NCBI GenBank assembly: GCA_902546725.1
Contig: CACCLB010000005.1
Location: forward strand, 62,001-126,000
Direction of reading: 5' to 3'
DNA from: an uncultured Bacteroidota bacterium
GTDB taxonomy: Bacteria; Bacteroidota; Bacteroidia; Flavobacteriales; Flavobacteriaceae
DNA length: 64,000 bases
Shown: in pieces, positions 8,881 to 18,435 of the stretch
How the letters are laid out: each line of letters opens with the position of its first letter
How positions within the stretch are numbered: position 1 is the first letter of the stretch
The notes under the pieces: model-generated
Seen by the model: the letters and a program-made list of their open reading frames with translations, nothing else
What the model was told of the DNA's origin: nothing
Database searches by the model: none
Program-made: the position numbers and the translations under genes

Positions 8881-10509
8881 TTATTTTCCTAAAAAAGGAT
8901 AACGGTAGTCTTTTGCAGGAACGAAGGTTTCTTTGATTAAGCGAGGGGAAACCCAACGGAGTAAGTTTGAGGCAGAACCAGCTTTATCATTGGTGCCCGA
9001 CCCTCTAGCACCGCCAAAAGGCTGCTGTCCTACTACTGCCCCTGTGGGTTTGTCATTGATATAAAAGTTACCTGCTGCGTTTTCCAAGGTATTTAAAGCT
9101 TCTTCTAAAGCATAGCGATCCTGAGAATAGACCGCTCCTGTGAGGGCATATTCTGAAGTTCCATCTACAAGTTTCAAGGTTTGTGTCCATTCTTTATCTG
9201 GATAAACGTATAAAGTGACCAAAGGACCAAACAGTTCTTTGGTCATGGTGGTGTATTGAGGATTGGAGGTGCGAACTACAGTTGGTTGAATAAAATAACC
9301 CACACTATCGTCATAGTTTCCACCTGCAATAATTTCAGCTTCACTGTCTTTACGCACTTGCTCTATAGCATTTGTTAGTCGGTCAAAAGCTCCTCGGTGA
9401 ATGACGGCAGTTACAAAGTTTTCAAAGTCTTCGGGAGACCCCATTTTGACAGTTTCAAGTTCAGCTTTAACAAACTCGATTACTTCTTTAGCTATGGATT
9501 CCGGCAAGTATACTCTTGAGGCAGCGGAACATTTTTGTCCCTGAAATTCAAAGGCTCCTCTTATAATTCCAGTAGCGACTTCTTGAGTATTCGCAGATGG
9601 ATGCGCTACGATAAAATCTTTTCCTCCTGTTTCACCAACAATTCTTGGGTAAGATTTATAACGAGCAATTTGAGTTCCTATTTTTCCCCAGATACCTCTA
9701 AAAACTTCAGTGGACCCTGTATAGTGAATTCCTGCAAAATCAGGACTTTCAAGTACTTTATTGGTGATCATTTCAGGATCTCCGAAAACCATATTAATCA
9801 CGCCGTCTGGCAAACCGGCTTCTTTAAATAGCTCCATCAACACCTGAGCAGAGAAAATTTGATGATCACTGGGTTTCCACACAACCGTATTACCCATCAT
9901 AGCTGCACTAGCACAAAGATTTCCTGCAATAGCAGTAAAGTTAAAAGGGCTAACGGCATAGACAAATCCTTCCAAGGGTCTATAACTCAGTCGGTTCCAA
10001 ATTCCAGGACCGTTTTCGGGTTGACTTTCATAGATTTCTTGCATAAAAGCAACATTAAAACGGAGAAAGTCGATGTATTCGCAAGCGGCATCAATTTCGG
10101 CTTGGTGGATAGTTTTGGATTGAGCCAACATGGTGGCAGCGTTAATTTTGGCACGGTATGGGCCCGCAACGAGCTCGGCTGCTTTTAAAAAAATAGATGC
10201 TCTAGATTCCCATGGCATTTGACTCCATGCGTGCTTGGCATTTAGAGAAGCTTCTATGGCTTGATCTATGTGTTTTGAACTTGCTTTGTGATAAGTCCCC
10301 AAACTGTGTTTGTGATCATGAGGGGGATGCATGCTGGCAGTATCTCCTGTTCGGATATCTTGGTCTCCAATTCTCATTGGGATATCCATATTGGAATGGT
10401 ATAATTGACTGTACATCTCCAGCACTTCTTTTTTTTCATTACTGCCGGGTGCGTAAGCTAAAATGGGTTCGTTGCTTGGGTAGGGAACTTGAGATATGCT
10501 ATGAGCCAT
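8881..10509 (-). CDS. pruA: L-glutamate gamma-semialdehyde (1-pyrroline-5-carboxylate) dehydrogenase
   Basis: 542 aa, the expected length for the bacterial and mitochondrial single-function P5C dehydrogenase. It oxidises glutamate semialdehyde to glutamate with NAD+ in proline catabolism. IVGETGGKDFIVAHP contains the catalytic glutamate and FQGQKCSAASRVYLP the nucleophilic cysteine. SPFNFTAIAGN, near residue 183, is the nucleotide-fold entry, and PFGGARGSGTNDKAG is the C-terminal family motif. A well-formed promoter lies directly upstream (TTTG, 21 nt, TACTTTTG). No proline dehydrogenase is adjacent, so the PutA step is encoded elsewhere. Confidence 0.94.
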   Translation of the reverse strand: MAHSISQVPYPSNEPILAYAPGSNEKKEVLEMYSQLYHSNMDIPMRIGDQDIRTGDTASMHPPHDHKHSLGTYHKASSKHIDQAIEASLNAKHAWSQMPWESRASIFLKAAELVAGPYRAKINAATMLAQSKTIHQAEIDAACEYIDFLRFNVAFMQEIYESQPENGPGIWNRLSYRPLEGFVYAVSPFNFTAIAGNLCASAAMMGNTVVWKPSDHQIFSAQVLMELFKEAGLPDGVINMVFGDPEMITNKVLESPDFAGIHYTGSTEVFRGIWGKIGTQIARYKSYPRIVGETGGKDFIVAHPSANTQEVATGIIRGAFEFQGQKCSAASRVYLPESIAKEVIEFVKAELETVKMGSPEDFENFVTAVIHRGAFDRLTNAIEQVRKDSEAEIIAGGNYDDSVGYFIQPTVVRTSNPQYTTMTKELFGPLVTLYVYPDKEWTQTLKLVDGTSEYALTGAVYSQDRYALEEALNTLENAAGNFYINDKPTGAVVGQQPFGGARGSGTNDKAGSASNLLRWVSPRLIKETFVPAKDYRYPFLGK

Positions 10510-10525
10510 AGAATTGAATTTTGAT

Positions 10526-10558
10526 CAAAAGTATTGATTAAAAATTTAAAATAACAAA
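10526..10558 (-). promoter_or_regulatory. Bacteroidota-type promoter for pruA
   Basis: On the minus strand, a -33 element TTTG (10558-10555) is followed after 21 nt by the -7 element TACTTTTG (10533-10526), 16 nt before the pruA start codon. This matches the published Bacteroidota consensus TTTG-N19-21-TAnnTTTG. It is the best-formed promoter I found in the window. Confidence 0.55.
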
Positions 10559-10570
10559 AACTGGAGAGGC

Positions 10571-10984
10571 TTAATTGAGTATGTGGGGAACACTTAGTTT
10601 GAAGCTGGGAACATCAACATTGAACTTTTTCGCTGTAGAAAAGTTGATCATTATATAAGTCCCCGTCATGGACCCTAGAGGGGAAGTGATAAGACTTCCA
10701 GATTGATAGGTATGGCTTTCTCCAGGTTTGATTACGGGTTTCTTTCCAACAACTCCGTTTCCATTTACATATTGAGGACGACTTAAAGACTCGAGGATTT
10801 TCCAATGGCGTGAGAGTAGCTGGACCACATCTTTGCTTTGGTTTTCAATGGTGATAAAATACATAAAGGCATGGTGTGAAATCTGGTCTTTGAGGAAACT
10901 TCCCTCAAACTTAGTCTCCACTGAGATTTTTATACCTTTTGTTATTTGTTGTATCACACTGTTTGTTTTTGACACCTTCACCAT
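10571..10984 (-). CDS. apaG: ApaG domain protein (Co2+/Mg2+ efflux-associated family)
   Basis: 137 aa. The fibronectin-III-like ApaG fold is shown by ITKGIKISVETKFEGSF near the N-terminus, FMYFITIENQS near residue 40, and the signature GKKPVIKPGESHTYQSGSL with GSMTGTYIM in the C-terminal half. ApaG proteins are linked to cobalt and magnesium resistance in enterics, but their molecular role is not settled. It sits between pruA and the T9SS plug gene on the same strand, with no obvious functional link. Confidence 0.9.
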   Translation of the reverse strand: MVKVSKTNSVIQQITKGIKISVETKFEGSFLKDQISHHAFMYFITIENQSKDVVQLLSRHWKILESLSRPQYVNGNGVVGKKPVIKPGESHTYQSGSLITSPLGSMTGTYIMINFSTAKKFNVDVPSFKLSVPHILN

Positions 10985-11028
10985 TAGTAAAGGTAATAAA
11001 AATCAATGGGTTAACAAATTTCTCAAAC

Positions 11029-12285
11029 CTAATTTTGTAATTCAAATGAATTTGCTCTCCCAACACCTACCAAAGCGTCGTATCGACCTCCTATGTTTCT
11101 GTAATACACCAAGATAAGATATTCGTTTTCGGCTAATGAGTGGGAACCGCTAAGGCTGTTTTTATAAAGCAGGTCGTTTTGTTTGAGTACGTATTTATAA
11201 TTGTAAAATCCCTGCTTTAATAACAGCACCCCTTCGTAAAGTTCTAGTGCTGGATTGTAGTACATTTTATTGAGCTCATTTAACTCAAAATTATTGAATG
11301 CTCCATAAATGTATATTTCCTCATTTTCTTCCAATTCGTAAGGATAAGCAAGACTGAAATACACAAAGCTGTAATCTGCATCTGTATTGGTATTTCCTGG
11401 GCGCATGATATTTCGTATTTCAAAATCACCGTTGATGTCGGGAGCATAGGTATAGTCTAATTGAGCCCGAACAATATCTGTTTTTAAATAGGATTCATAC
11501 AAATCAGCTCGATTGATATAATTGATGTTGGGGGTGGTAACTCTCAAATCTTTGGTGTCAAAGAAAAAATATTCGTTGCCCCCTTCAAATTGGGTAGGCG
11601 CTTGGTAGCGGTATTCAAGTGTATTTCCCGAATAATATTGAGGTTTAATATCTGTAATTGTGGCATCCCATTGATAATTTTGAAGCAGCACCACTTTGAC
11701 GTTTTCATCTGGATTAGCAAAAAATGTATCACTGGGGGTGACCGCAAAATGAAGCGACTGATGGGTCGCAAATCGATCCATATTTTGAGGTTTATAAACA
11801 GCTGCTTGAACCGAAGCGGCATTTTCATAAACACAAAACTTTCTAGAAAAAACCAGCTCATCATAGGCAGAGTAAACTTCAATCATATAATTTCCAGAGA
11901 CTTTGAGTTTGATGTTTTCATTCGGAATGTTAAGGCTGTAATGCGTAAAACGTTGAAGGGTATTAAACGAAGTACTGTAATCGTCTATTCTAAGGTTGTC
12001 ATAACCCTCCATATACTCATTTTGGAAGAGCTTTGAAGGCGTCCAGTCGTAGTTATAGTATTTGATTCTATAATAATAGTCTGCCTCATCTGCATTGAGA
12101 TCGTCAAACCGAAAATTGACAGGCTCTCCTAATTGAACTACTGGGAAAACTCCTCGATTGGGACCGCCTCGAATTTGAACAGACTTGATGAAAGCAGGAG
12201 GAGCATGCTCATTTTGTTCTTGTGCATTACTCAATGTGAGGCTAAAAAACAGTAAAAGAGTAAGCTTCTTGATCATCATCTTCAT
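11029..12285 (-). CDS. Type IX secretion system plug protein (DUF5103 family)
   Basis: 418 aa from ATG at 12285, chosen because the signal peptide MIKKLTLLLFFSLTLSNAQ follows it; the longer frame to 12354 adds non-family residues. The Ig-like N-terminal repeats and the later YSFVYFSLAYPYELEENEEIYIYGAFNNF region match the family whose founder plugs the SprA translocon pore in Flavobacterium johnsoniae. The mature protein is periplasmic and lacks transmembrane helices. The gene is not next to other T9SS genes here; gldJ and porV lie 42 kb away. Confidence 0.8.
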   Translation of the reverse strand: MKMMIKKLTLLLFFSLTLSNAQEQNEHAPPAFIKSVQIRGGPNRGVFPVVQLGEPVNFRFDDLNADEADYYYRIKYYNYDWTPSKLFQNEYMEGYDNLRIDDYSTSFNTLQRFTHYSLNIPNENIKLKVSGNYMIEVYSAYDELVFSRKFCVYENAASVQAAVYKPQNMDRFATHQSLHFAVTPSDTFFANPDENVKVVLLQNYQWDATITDIKPQYYSGNTLEYRYQAPTQFEGGNEYFFFDTKDLRVTTPNINYINRADLYESYLKTDIVRAQLDYTYAPDINGDFEIRNIMRPGNTNTDADYSFVYFSLAYPYELEENEEIYIYGAFNNFELNELNKMYYNPALELYEGVLLLKQGFYNYKYVLKQNDLLYKNSLSGSHSLAENEYLILVYYRNIGGRYDALVGVGRANSFELQN

Positions 12286-12422
12286 GAATTGTAAATGTAA
12301 TTGTTCAGCTTGTGATGTCCAAATACTGTGCCTGAGAAAGAAATGCTTAAACACTTATTTAGAATGAATATAAATAGTCTTTTTTCCATGGGTTTTGCTC
12401 TTTCTAAAAGAGGGTTTATTAG

Positions 12423-12430
12423 TAAATTTG
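12423..12430 (+). promoter_or_regulatory. Candidate -7 element upstream of nqrA
   Basis: TAAATTTG matches TAnnTTTG and lies 26 nt before the nqrA ATG. A TTTG at 12394-12397 is 25 nt upstream, longer than the usual spacing, so the -33 element is uncertain. A short hairpin (CTCTTT-CTA-AAAGAG, about 12398-12412) lies between the two. Confidence 0.4.
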
Positions 12431-12456
12431 TGCGATTTTAGAATTTAACTCTTTTA

Positions 12457-13815
12457 ATGGAAATAATTAAAAAAATTCAAACTCGTATAGGAGCTAAGCT
12501 TAGCATCAAAGGCGAGGCTGAAAAAGTTTTTGCGAAAACCCCATCTTCAACAACCTTTGCATTAAAACCTGATGATTTTTTTGGTACTATTCCCAAACTT
12601 TTAAAAAAAGAGGGAGAGGAAATTCAAGCAGGAGAGCCCATTTTCTTCAGCAAAAAAGTGCCTCAAATCAAATTTGTTTCTCCTGTGTCTGGAGTAATTG
12701 AAACAATTCAAAGAGGTGCTCGTCGAAAAATTGAAAAAATAGTAATCAAGGCAAATGCCTCCTCAAAGGCTATCAGTCACGATTGTAAAAACTGGGAAAA
12801 GTTAAACCGAAAGGATTTAAAAAACCTTCTATTAGAAAGTGGTAATTGGCCATTCATTCACCAGCGTCCTTACGGAACAATTGCAAGTCCAGAGGATACT
12901 CCTAAGGCCATCTTTGTTTCTACTCACCAAACTAGTCCTTTGAGTCCCGATTTTGACTTTATACTCAACAAAGAGTCTAAGGCATTTCAAGAAGGTATAA
13001 ATGTTTTAAACAAATTAGTAGATAAAGAAGTTTTCCTTGGAACTGATGCAACCCACCCTGGGATGTTTAATCAAATCACAGCCGTTCAACATTACACTAT
13101 TGCTGGACCTCACCCTGCTGGCAATGTGAGTTTACACATACAAGAATTAGCTCCTCTCAATATGGGTGAGCGAATATGGACTGTTAATCCCGAAGATGTG
13201 GTAAACTTGGGCCGCTTTGTTCAAACGGGTCAATTTAGTCCACAGCGTACCATAGCTCTAAGTGGAAATTCAATTGAAAATCCCAAGTATGTGGTGAGTA
13301 AACTGGGTGCAAAACTTCAACCCATACTTAATGAATTTAAAATTCTTTACCCTCAAAACCGAGTGATTAATGGAGATGTGTTGACAGGAACTACGAGTTC
13401 TGATGAAGGCCATCTTAGCTATTACAATAACCAAATCACTGTTATCCCAGAGGGAAACGACTATCGAATGTTTGGTTGGTTGCCTTTTAAAGACAACAAT
13501 ATATTGAGTCTTTCTAATACCTCTTTTTCACGTTTGTTTAAAAAGAAAGGCTTTGAAGTAAATACAAACCTCAATGGAGAGGAAAGAGCTTTAGTGGTGA
13601 CTGGTGAGATGGAAAAAGTATTTCCTTTGGAAATTTACCCCATGCAGTTGATTAAAGCCTGTATGATAGAAGATATTGAAAAAATGGAAGCTCTTGGCAT
13701 TTACGAAGTAGTCCCAGAAGACTTTGGATTAATTGACTACGCCAACACTTCTAAAATTGAAGCACAAGAAATCATCCGTGAAGGAATCGAATTAATGATA
13801 AATGAAGTAGGTTAA
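12457..13815 (+). CDS. nqrA: Na+-translocating NADH:quinone reductase subunit A
   Basis: 452 aa, full length. NqrA is the peripheral cytoplasmic subunit implicated in quinone binding. The N-terminus KIQTRIGAKLSIKGEAEK, the barrel-sandwich segment PVSGVIETIQRGARRKIEKI and the stretch GTDATHPGMFNQITAVQHYTIAG-PHPAGN are typical. It is the first gene of the six-gene operon and is followed after 10 nt by nqrB. Na+-NQR couples NADH oxidation to sodium export across the inner membrane, as expected in a marine organism. Confidence 0.96.
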   Translation: MEIIKKIQTRIGAKLSIKGEAEKVFAKTPSSTTFALKPDDFFGTIPKLLKKEGEEIQAGEPIFFSKKVPQIKFVSPVSGVIETIQRGARRKIEKIVIKANASSKAISHDCKNWEKLNRKDLKNLLLESGNWPFIHQRPYGTIASPEDTPKAIFVSTHQTSPLSPDFDFILNKESKAFQEGINVLNKLVDKEVFLGTDATHPGMFNQITAVQHYTIAGPHPAGNVSLHIQELAPLNMGERIWTVNPEDVVNLGRFVQTGQFSPQRTIALSGNSIENPKYVVSKLGAKLQPILNEFKILYPQNRVINGDVLTGTTSSDEGHLSYYNNQITVIPEGNDYRMFGWLPFKDNNILSLSNTSFSRLFKKKGFEVNTNLNGEERALVVTGEMEKVFPLEIYPMQLIKACMIEDIEKMEALGIYEVVPEDFGLIDYANTSKIEAQEIIREGIELMINEVG

Positions 13816-13825
13816 AATTTCTAGT

Positions 13826-14986
13826 ATGAATGCATTAAGAAAACAATTAGACGTCTTAAAAAGGCCCTTTGGAAAAGGACAAAAATTAGAAAAGTTTGCA
13901 CCAGCAATTAATGCTTTTGACACTTTTTTATTTGTTCCAAACCACACCACTAAAAAAGGAGCTCATATCCGAGATGCTGTAGATTTAAAAAGAACAATGG
14001 TAACCGTTATCATTGCACTTTTGCCCGCATTGATTTATGGGATTTACAACACGGGTTACCAGTACTACATCCAAACCAACACTCCCTTTACTTTTATAGA
14101 TGCTTTTATTCACGGTGCATGGAAAATTGTCCCCATGATCATAGTTTCTTATGTAGTGGGTCTGTCTATTGAATTTGGATTTGCCGTTTACCGAGGTCAC
14201 GAAGTAAATGAAGGCTATTTGGTAACGGGTTTACTGATTCCCATGATTATGCCAGTTGACATCCCATTGTGGATGGTAGGTATTTCTACTGCCTTTGCTG
14301 TTTTGATTGCAAAGGAAGCATTTGGAGGAACAGGAATGAATATTCTTAATCCGGCATTAACCGCAAGGGCTTTTGCCTTTTTTGCTTACCCCACCTATAT
14401 GTCGGGAAATAAAGTGTGGGTATCCGAAGCAGGGGCCGTTGATGGAATCTCTGGTGAGACCATTTTAGGAAGTTTAGCCTCTGGACAAGACGTCAATTAC
14501 TCCATGATGGAAATGTTCCAAGGTGCTATTCCAGGTTCAATCGCAGAGACTTCAACACTTTGGGTAGCTGTAGGAGCTTTAATTTTAATTCTTACTGGTA
14601 TCGGAAGTTGGAGAATCATCACAGGAGGAATTATTGGAGCCGCTGTCATGGGCTTGTTGTTCAACCTTTGGGGAGCTAATGCTTTGATGAGCTTTTCTTG
14701 GATGAACCACTTAGTTGTTGGGGGCTTTGCCTTTGGAATTGTTTTTATGGCAACTGATCCTGTATCTGCAGCTCAGACCAATAAAGGGAAATGGATCTAT
14801 GGAATTTTAACGGGTATCTTTTGTATCATGATTCGGGTGTTTAATCCCGCTTATCCTGAGGGAGTAATGCTCGCAATTCTATTAATGAATGTTTTTGCGC
14901 CAACTATTGATCACTATGTAATCAATGGTAATATTAGTAAGCGTAAAAAACGATGGAGTACTGCACAAGAACTAAAAACTGCATAA
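13826..14986 (+). CDS. nqrB: Na+-translocating NADH:quinone reductase subunit B
   Basis: 386 aa with about ten transmembrane helices, beginning near residue 57. NqrB carries covalent FMN on a threonine and forms much of the sodium pathway. The attachment site is read as DGISGETIL (SGET 209-212, Thr212). The flavinylation consensus is D-x-x-S/T-G-A-T, so the Ala position is Glu here. The EAFGGTGMNILNPALTARAF block is conserved. The nqrC ATG is one base after the stop codon. Confidence 0.96.
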   Translation: MNALRKQLDVLKRPFGKGQKLEKFAPAINAFDTFLFVPNHTTKKGAHIRDAVDLKRTMVTVIIALLPALIYGIYNTGYQYYIQTNTPFTFIDAFIHGAWKIVPMIIVSYVVGLSIEFGFAVYRGHEVNEGYLVTGLLIPMIMPVDIPLWMVGISTAFAVLIAKEAFGGTGMNILNPALTARAFAFFAYPTYMSGNKVWVSEAGAVDGISGETILGSLASGQDVNYSMMEMFQGAIPGSIAETSTLWVAVGALILILTGIGSWRIITGGIIGAAVMGLLFNLWGANALMSFSWMNHLVVGGFAFGIVFMATDPVSAAQTNKGKWIYGILTGIFCIMIRVFNPAYPEGVMLAILLMNVFAPTIDHYVINGNISKRKKRWSTAQELKTA

Positions 14987-14987
14987 G

Positions 14988-15719
14988 ATGAATAGAGACA
15001 GTAATGCTTATACTTTTATTTTTGCAACCCTAATGGTTTTAGTGGTTGCCTCAGCACTTGCTTTTACTGCGAGTTCTTTAAAAGACCTCCAGGCCTCCAA
15101 CGTACGGAAAGAGAAAATGCAAAATATCTTAGCTACAATTGGAGTTGAAACTGACCGAGAGCAGGCGGAGACTTTGTACAATCAATACATTACCGGGGAG
15201 CTTTCATTAACTTCTGACGGTGGATATGATGAAAAGGTGAGTGCTTTTGAAATCAATTTAAACAACGAGTTAAAAAAGCCTGTTAACGAACAACGCTTTC
15301 CATTATACGAAGCCTCAGTAGATGGTGAAAAATACTATATCGTTCCACTTAGAGGCGCAGGACTTTGGAATGCAATTTGGGGATATATCGCTTTAGAAGA
15401 AGATAAGAATACAATCAAAGGAGCTGTTTTTGATCATATAGGAGAAACTGCAGGTTTGGGAGCTGAAATCACCCAAGAGTGGTTTCAAAACCGCTTTCTA
15501 GGAGAAAAAGTATTTGATGAAAACGGGAATTTAGTAGGAATCAATGTTTCTAAAACAAACAATGATCCCAAGGATTTGGATAAAGATGATCATGAGGTGG
15601 ATGCAATTTCAGGAGCAACTATTACAGGAGACGGGGTCACCAATATGATACTCGAACGACTGAATCATTACCTACCCTATTTAAAGGCAGCAGAACAAAC
15701 CGTGGCTTTAAACCAATAA
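14988..15719 (+). CDS. nqrC: Na+-translocating NADH:quinone reductase subunit C
   Basis: 243 aa. An N-terminal transmembrane helix (about 8-28) anchors a periplasmic FMN-binding domain. The attachment motif DAISGATIT (SGAT 208-211, Thr211) is canonical for ApbE-dependent flavinylation, and GETAGLGAEI near residue 152 is the other family signature. The ApbE enzyme expected to attach this FMN is encoded about 3 kb downstream. Confidence 0.96.
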   Translation: MNRDSNAYTFIFATLMVLVVASALAFTASSLKDLQASNVRKEKMQNILATIGVETDREQAETLYNQYITGELSLTSDGGYDEKVSAFEINLNNELKKPVNEQRFPLYEASVDGEKYYIVPLRGAGLWNAIWGYIALEEDKNTIKGAVFDHIGETAGLGAEITQEWFQNRFLGEKVFDENGNLVGINVSKTNNDPKDLDKDDHEVDAISGATITGDGVTNMILERLNHYLPYLKAAEQTVALNQ

Positions 15720-15723
15720 TTTG

Positions 15724-16419
15724 ATGGAAGAAAATAAATCAACACCCGAGAAAAAAGCAACTTTACTCTTTGTAAACAAAGAAAGGGAGCCGCTTTTTTC
15801 AAAAAAGAATCGAAAGTTACTTTCTGATCCTATGGACGATAATAACCCCATTACCGTTCAGGTTTTGGGTATCTGTTCCGCCCTAGCAATTACCGTTCAG
15901 CTCAAACCCGCCGTAGTAATGAGTATTTCTGTTATGGCAGTAATGGCAGCGAGTAATGTGATTATTTCTCTTTTGAGAAACCTTATTCCCAACCGAATTC
16001 GAATTATTGTTCAATTGGTTGTAGTTGCTTCAATGGTAATTTTAGTTGACCAAATATTAAGAGCTTATGCCTATGATGTGAGCAAGGAGCTTTCCATCTT
16101 TATCGGACTGATCATCACCAACTGTATAGTGATGGGAAGATTAGAAGCATTTGCTTTGGGCAATGGTGTTTGGAAATCTTTCCTGGATGGAATTGGTAAT
16201 GCCGCGGGATATGGAGTAATATTAATTTTAGTTGCATTTTTCCGTGAGTTGTTTGGCTCTGGAAAACTGTTTGGCTTTCAAGTCATCCCAGATGCAGTTT
16301 ATGAAATGGGTTATGTAAACAACGGGTTGATGTTACTTTCACCTATGGCACTTATCACGGTAGGTATTTTGATCTGGGTCCAGCGATCTCGAAACCGAAC
16401 TCTAATTGAAAAAAATTAA
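15724..16419 (+). CDS. nqrD: Na+-translocating NADH:quinone reductase subunit D
   Basis: 231 aa from the ATG at 15724; a TTG one codon earlier is less likely. It is an integral membrane subunit with about six helices. NqrD carries the Cys-containing half-helices that, with NqrE, hold the buried iron-sulfur cluster: LGICSALAITVQLKPA near residue 40 and ITNCIVMGRLEAFALGN near residue 138. The charged N-terminal extension of about 35 residues is cytoplasmic. Confidence 0.95.
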   Translation: MEENKSTPEKKATLLFVNKEREPLFSKKNRKLLSDPMDDNNPITVQVLGICSALAITVQLKPAVVMSISVMAVMAASNVIISLLRNLIPNRIRIIVQLVVVASMVILVDQILRAYAYDVSKELSIFIGLIITNCIVMGRLEAFALGNGVWKSFLDGIGNAAGYGVILILVAFFRELFGSGKLFGFQVIPDAVYEMGYVNNGLMLLSPMALITVGILIWVQRSRNRTLIEKN

Positions 16420-16428
16420 GCGCGAACT

Positions 16429-17046
16429 ATGGAAGCCTATTTAAACTTATTTGTAAAAAGTATCTTTATAGAGAACATGATCTTTGCCTATTTCTTGGGG
16501 ATGTGTTCTTATTTGGCGGTATCAAAAACAGTTAAAACAGCTGTAGGTCTAGGATTTGCGGTAGTATTTGTACTGGCGATTACAGTTCCGATTAACTTTT
16601 TATTAGACACTTATTTACTTCAACCCGGTGCCTTGTCTTGGTTAGGATCTCAATACGTTGATCTCGACTTGAGCTTTTTAAGCTTTATCATGTTTATTGC
16701 AGTTATTGCTTCAATGGTACAGTTAGTTGAAATGATAGTTGAAAAATTTGCTCCTGCACTTTACGGTGCTCTGGGGATTTTTCTTCCTTTAATTGCGGTG
16801 AATTGTGCCATCTTAGGAGGGTCATTGTTCATGCAGCAAAAAGATTTTTCTGGTGTAGCAGAATCAGCAGTTTATGGATTAGGTTCGGGAATTGGATGGC
16901 TTTTAGCCATACTGGCTATCGCAGCAATTCGCGAAAAGATTACCTATTCCAATGTGCCTGCTCCACTACGTGGATTGGGAATTACCTTTATTATAACAGG
17001 GTTGATGGCGTTAGGTTTTATGAGTTTTATGGGTATTAAATTATAA
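16429..17046 (+). CDS. nqrE: Na+-translocating NADH:quinone reductase subunit E
   Basis: 205 aa, about six transmembrane helices, homologous in fold to NqrD and in inverted topology to it. [13 protein letters not shown] near residue 22 and [16 protein letters not shown] near residue 120 contain the two cysteines that complete the intramembrane iron centre. It lies 9 nt after nqrD and 6 nt before nqrF, consistent with one polycistronic message. Confidence 0.96.
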   Translation: MEAYLNLFVKSIFIENMIFAYFLGMCSYLAVSKTVKTAVGLGFAVVFVLAITVPINFLLDTYLLQPGALSWLGSQYVDLDLSFLSFIMFIAVIASMVQLVEMIVEKFAPALYGALGIFLPLIAVNCAILGGSLFMQQKDFSGVAESAVYGLGSGIGWLLAILAIAAIREKITYSNVPAPLRGLGITFIITGLMALGFMSFMGIKL

Positions 17047-17052
17047 TGTAAG

Positions 17053-18348
17053 ATGGATTATTCAGTTGTATTAGCAAGTATTGTTGTTTTTTTAATTATA
17101 ACCTTTTTATTGGTGGGAATGCTTTTAGGAGCCAAGGCAAAATTATTACCCTCTGGTCCTGTTTCCCTTTTGATAAATGGTGATAATAAAGTAGAGGTCT
17201 CCTCTGGGAACACCCTTTTGAGTACTTTGGGAAATAATAAAATATTTTTACCCTCAGCCTGTGGTGGAGGTGGAACCTGTATCCAATGTAAGTGTCAGGT
17301 AATTGAAGGTGGAGGAGAAATTTTACCTACAGAAGCGCCCCACTTTTCTAGAAAAGAAGTTGCTGAAGGATGGCGTTTAGGATGTCAAGTTAAAGTAAAG
17401 CAAGACATGGTAATTCAAGTACCTGAGGAGGTATTTGGAATCAAAAAGTACGAAGCTAAAGTGGTAAGAAACTGGAATGTAGCCTCGTTTATTAAAGAGT
17501 TTGTGGTTGAAATTCCAGAGGAAATGGACTACAAGGCAGGAGGATATATTCAAATTGAAATTCCCCCTTGCGAAGTGAAATATGAAGATATTGATATTTC
17601 TGCCCATCCAGAGGAACACCCTGGGGAACCCGATAAATTTAAATTGGAGTGGGACAAGTTTAACTTATGGCCTTTAACGATGAAAAATCCTGAGACGGTT
17701 GAACGTGCTTATTCTATGGCCTCTTATCCTGCTGAAGGAAAAGAAATCATGCTCAATGTACGAATTGCAACACCTCCTTTCGATCGTGCAAAAAATGATT
17801 GGAGTGATGTTAACCCGGGAGTTGCCTCCTCTTATATTTTCTCTAAAAAGGCAGGTGATCCAGTGACCATCTCTGGACCTTACGGTGAATTTTTTATAAA
17901 CGAATCCGATTCTGAAATGCTATACGCAGGGGGAGGAGCTGGAATGGCACCTATGCGTTCTCACCTTTACGAATTGTTTAGAACGCTTAAGACAGGAAGA
18001 AAAGTAACCTTCTGGTACGGCGGTCGTTCCAAAAGAGAATTGTTTTATGTCGATCATTTTAGAGCCCTAGAAAAAGACTTTCCTAATTTTAAATTTTACA
18101 TCGCTTTATCAGAACCCTTGGAAGAAGATAATTGGAAAGTTAAAGACGGTCTAGACGGTGAGGGAGATGGCTTTATAGGCTTTGTTCACCAAGTGGTAAT
18201 AGACAACTATCTATCTACTCACGAAGCTCCAGAAGACATAGAAGTATATTTCTGTGGCCCTCCGTTGATGAATCAAGCCATTGAACGAATGGCTGAGGAC
18301 TTTGGTGTTCCACCCGAGAATGTCCGCTTTGACGACTTTGGAGGATAA
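17053..18348 (+). CDS. nqrF: Na+-translocating NADH:quinone reductase subunit F (NADH-oxidising flavoprotein)
   Basis: 431 aa. N-terminal membrane anchor (4-26), then a 2Fe-2S ferredoxin domain with Cys70, Cys76, Cys79 and Cys111, then a ferredoxin-reductase domain. In that domain RAYSMASYP binds FAD, GGGAGMAPMRSH and FWYGGRSKRELFY bind NADH, and YFCGPPLMNQAI lies near the C-terminus. It admits electrons from NADH into the complex. It is the last gene of the operon, followed directly by a strong intrinsic terminator. Confidence 0.96.
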   Translation: MDYSVVLASIVVFLIITFLLVGMLLGAKAKLLPSGPVSLLINGDNKVEVSSGNTLLSTLGNNKIFLPSACGGGGTCIQCKCQVIEGGGEILPTEAPHFSRKEVAEGWRLGCQVKVKQDMVIQVPEEVFGIKKYEAKVVRNWNVASFIKEFVVEIPEEMDYKAGGYIQIEIPPCEVKYEDIDISAHPEEHPGEPDKFKLEWDKFNLWPLTMKNPETVERAYSMASYPAEGKEIMLNVRIATPPFDRAKNDWSDVNPGVASSYIFSKKAGDPVTISGPYGEFFINESDSEMLYAGGGAGMAPMRSHLYELFRTLKTGRKVTFWYGGRSKRELFYVDHFRALEKDFPNFKFYIALSEPLEEDNWKVKDGLDGEGDGFIGFVHQVVIDNYLSTHEAPEDIEVYFCGPPLMNQAIERMAEDFGVPPENVRFDDFGG

Positions 18349-18356
18349 GTAAAATT

Positions 18357-18382
18357 AAAAGAGGCCCAAGGCCTCTTTTTTT
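18357..18382 (+). terminator. Intrinsic terminator of the nqr operon
   Basis: GAGGCC (18361-18366), loop CAA, GGCCTC (18370-18375), then seven T. Flanking AAAA/TTTT can extend the stem. It lies 9 nt after the nqrF stop and is the strongest terminator in the window. Confidence 0.85.
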
Positions 18383-18435
18383 ATGTCTTTTGTAATACTT
18401 TACAGACTTGACGAATTAATTTAACTTTGCATTCA

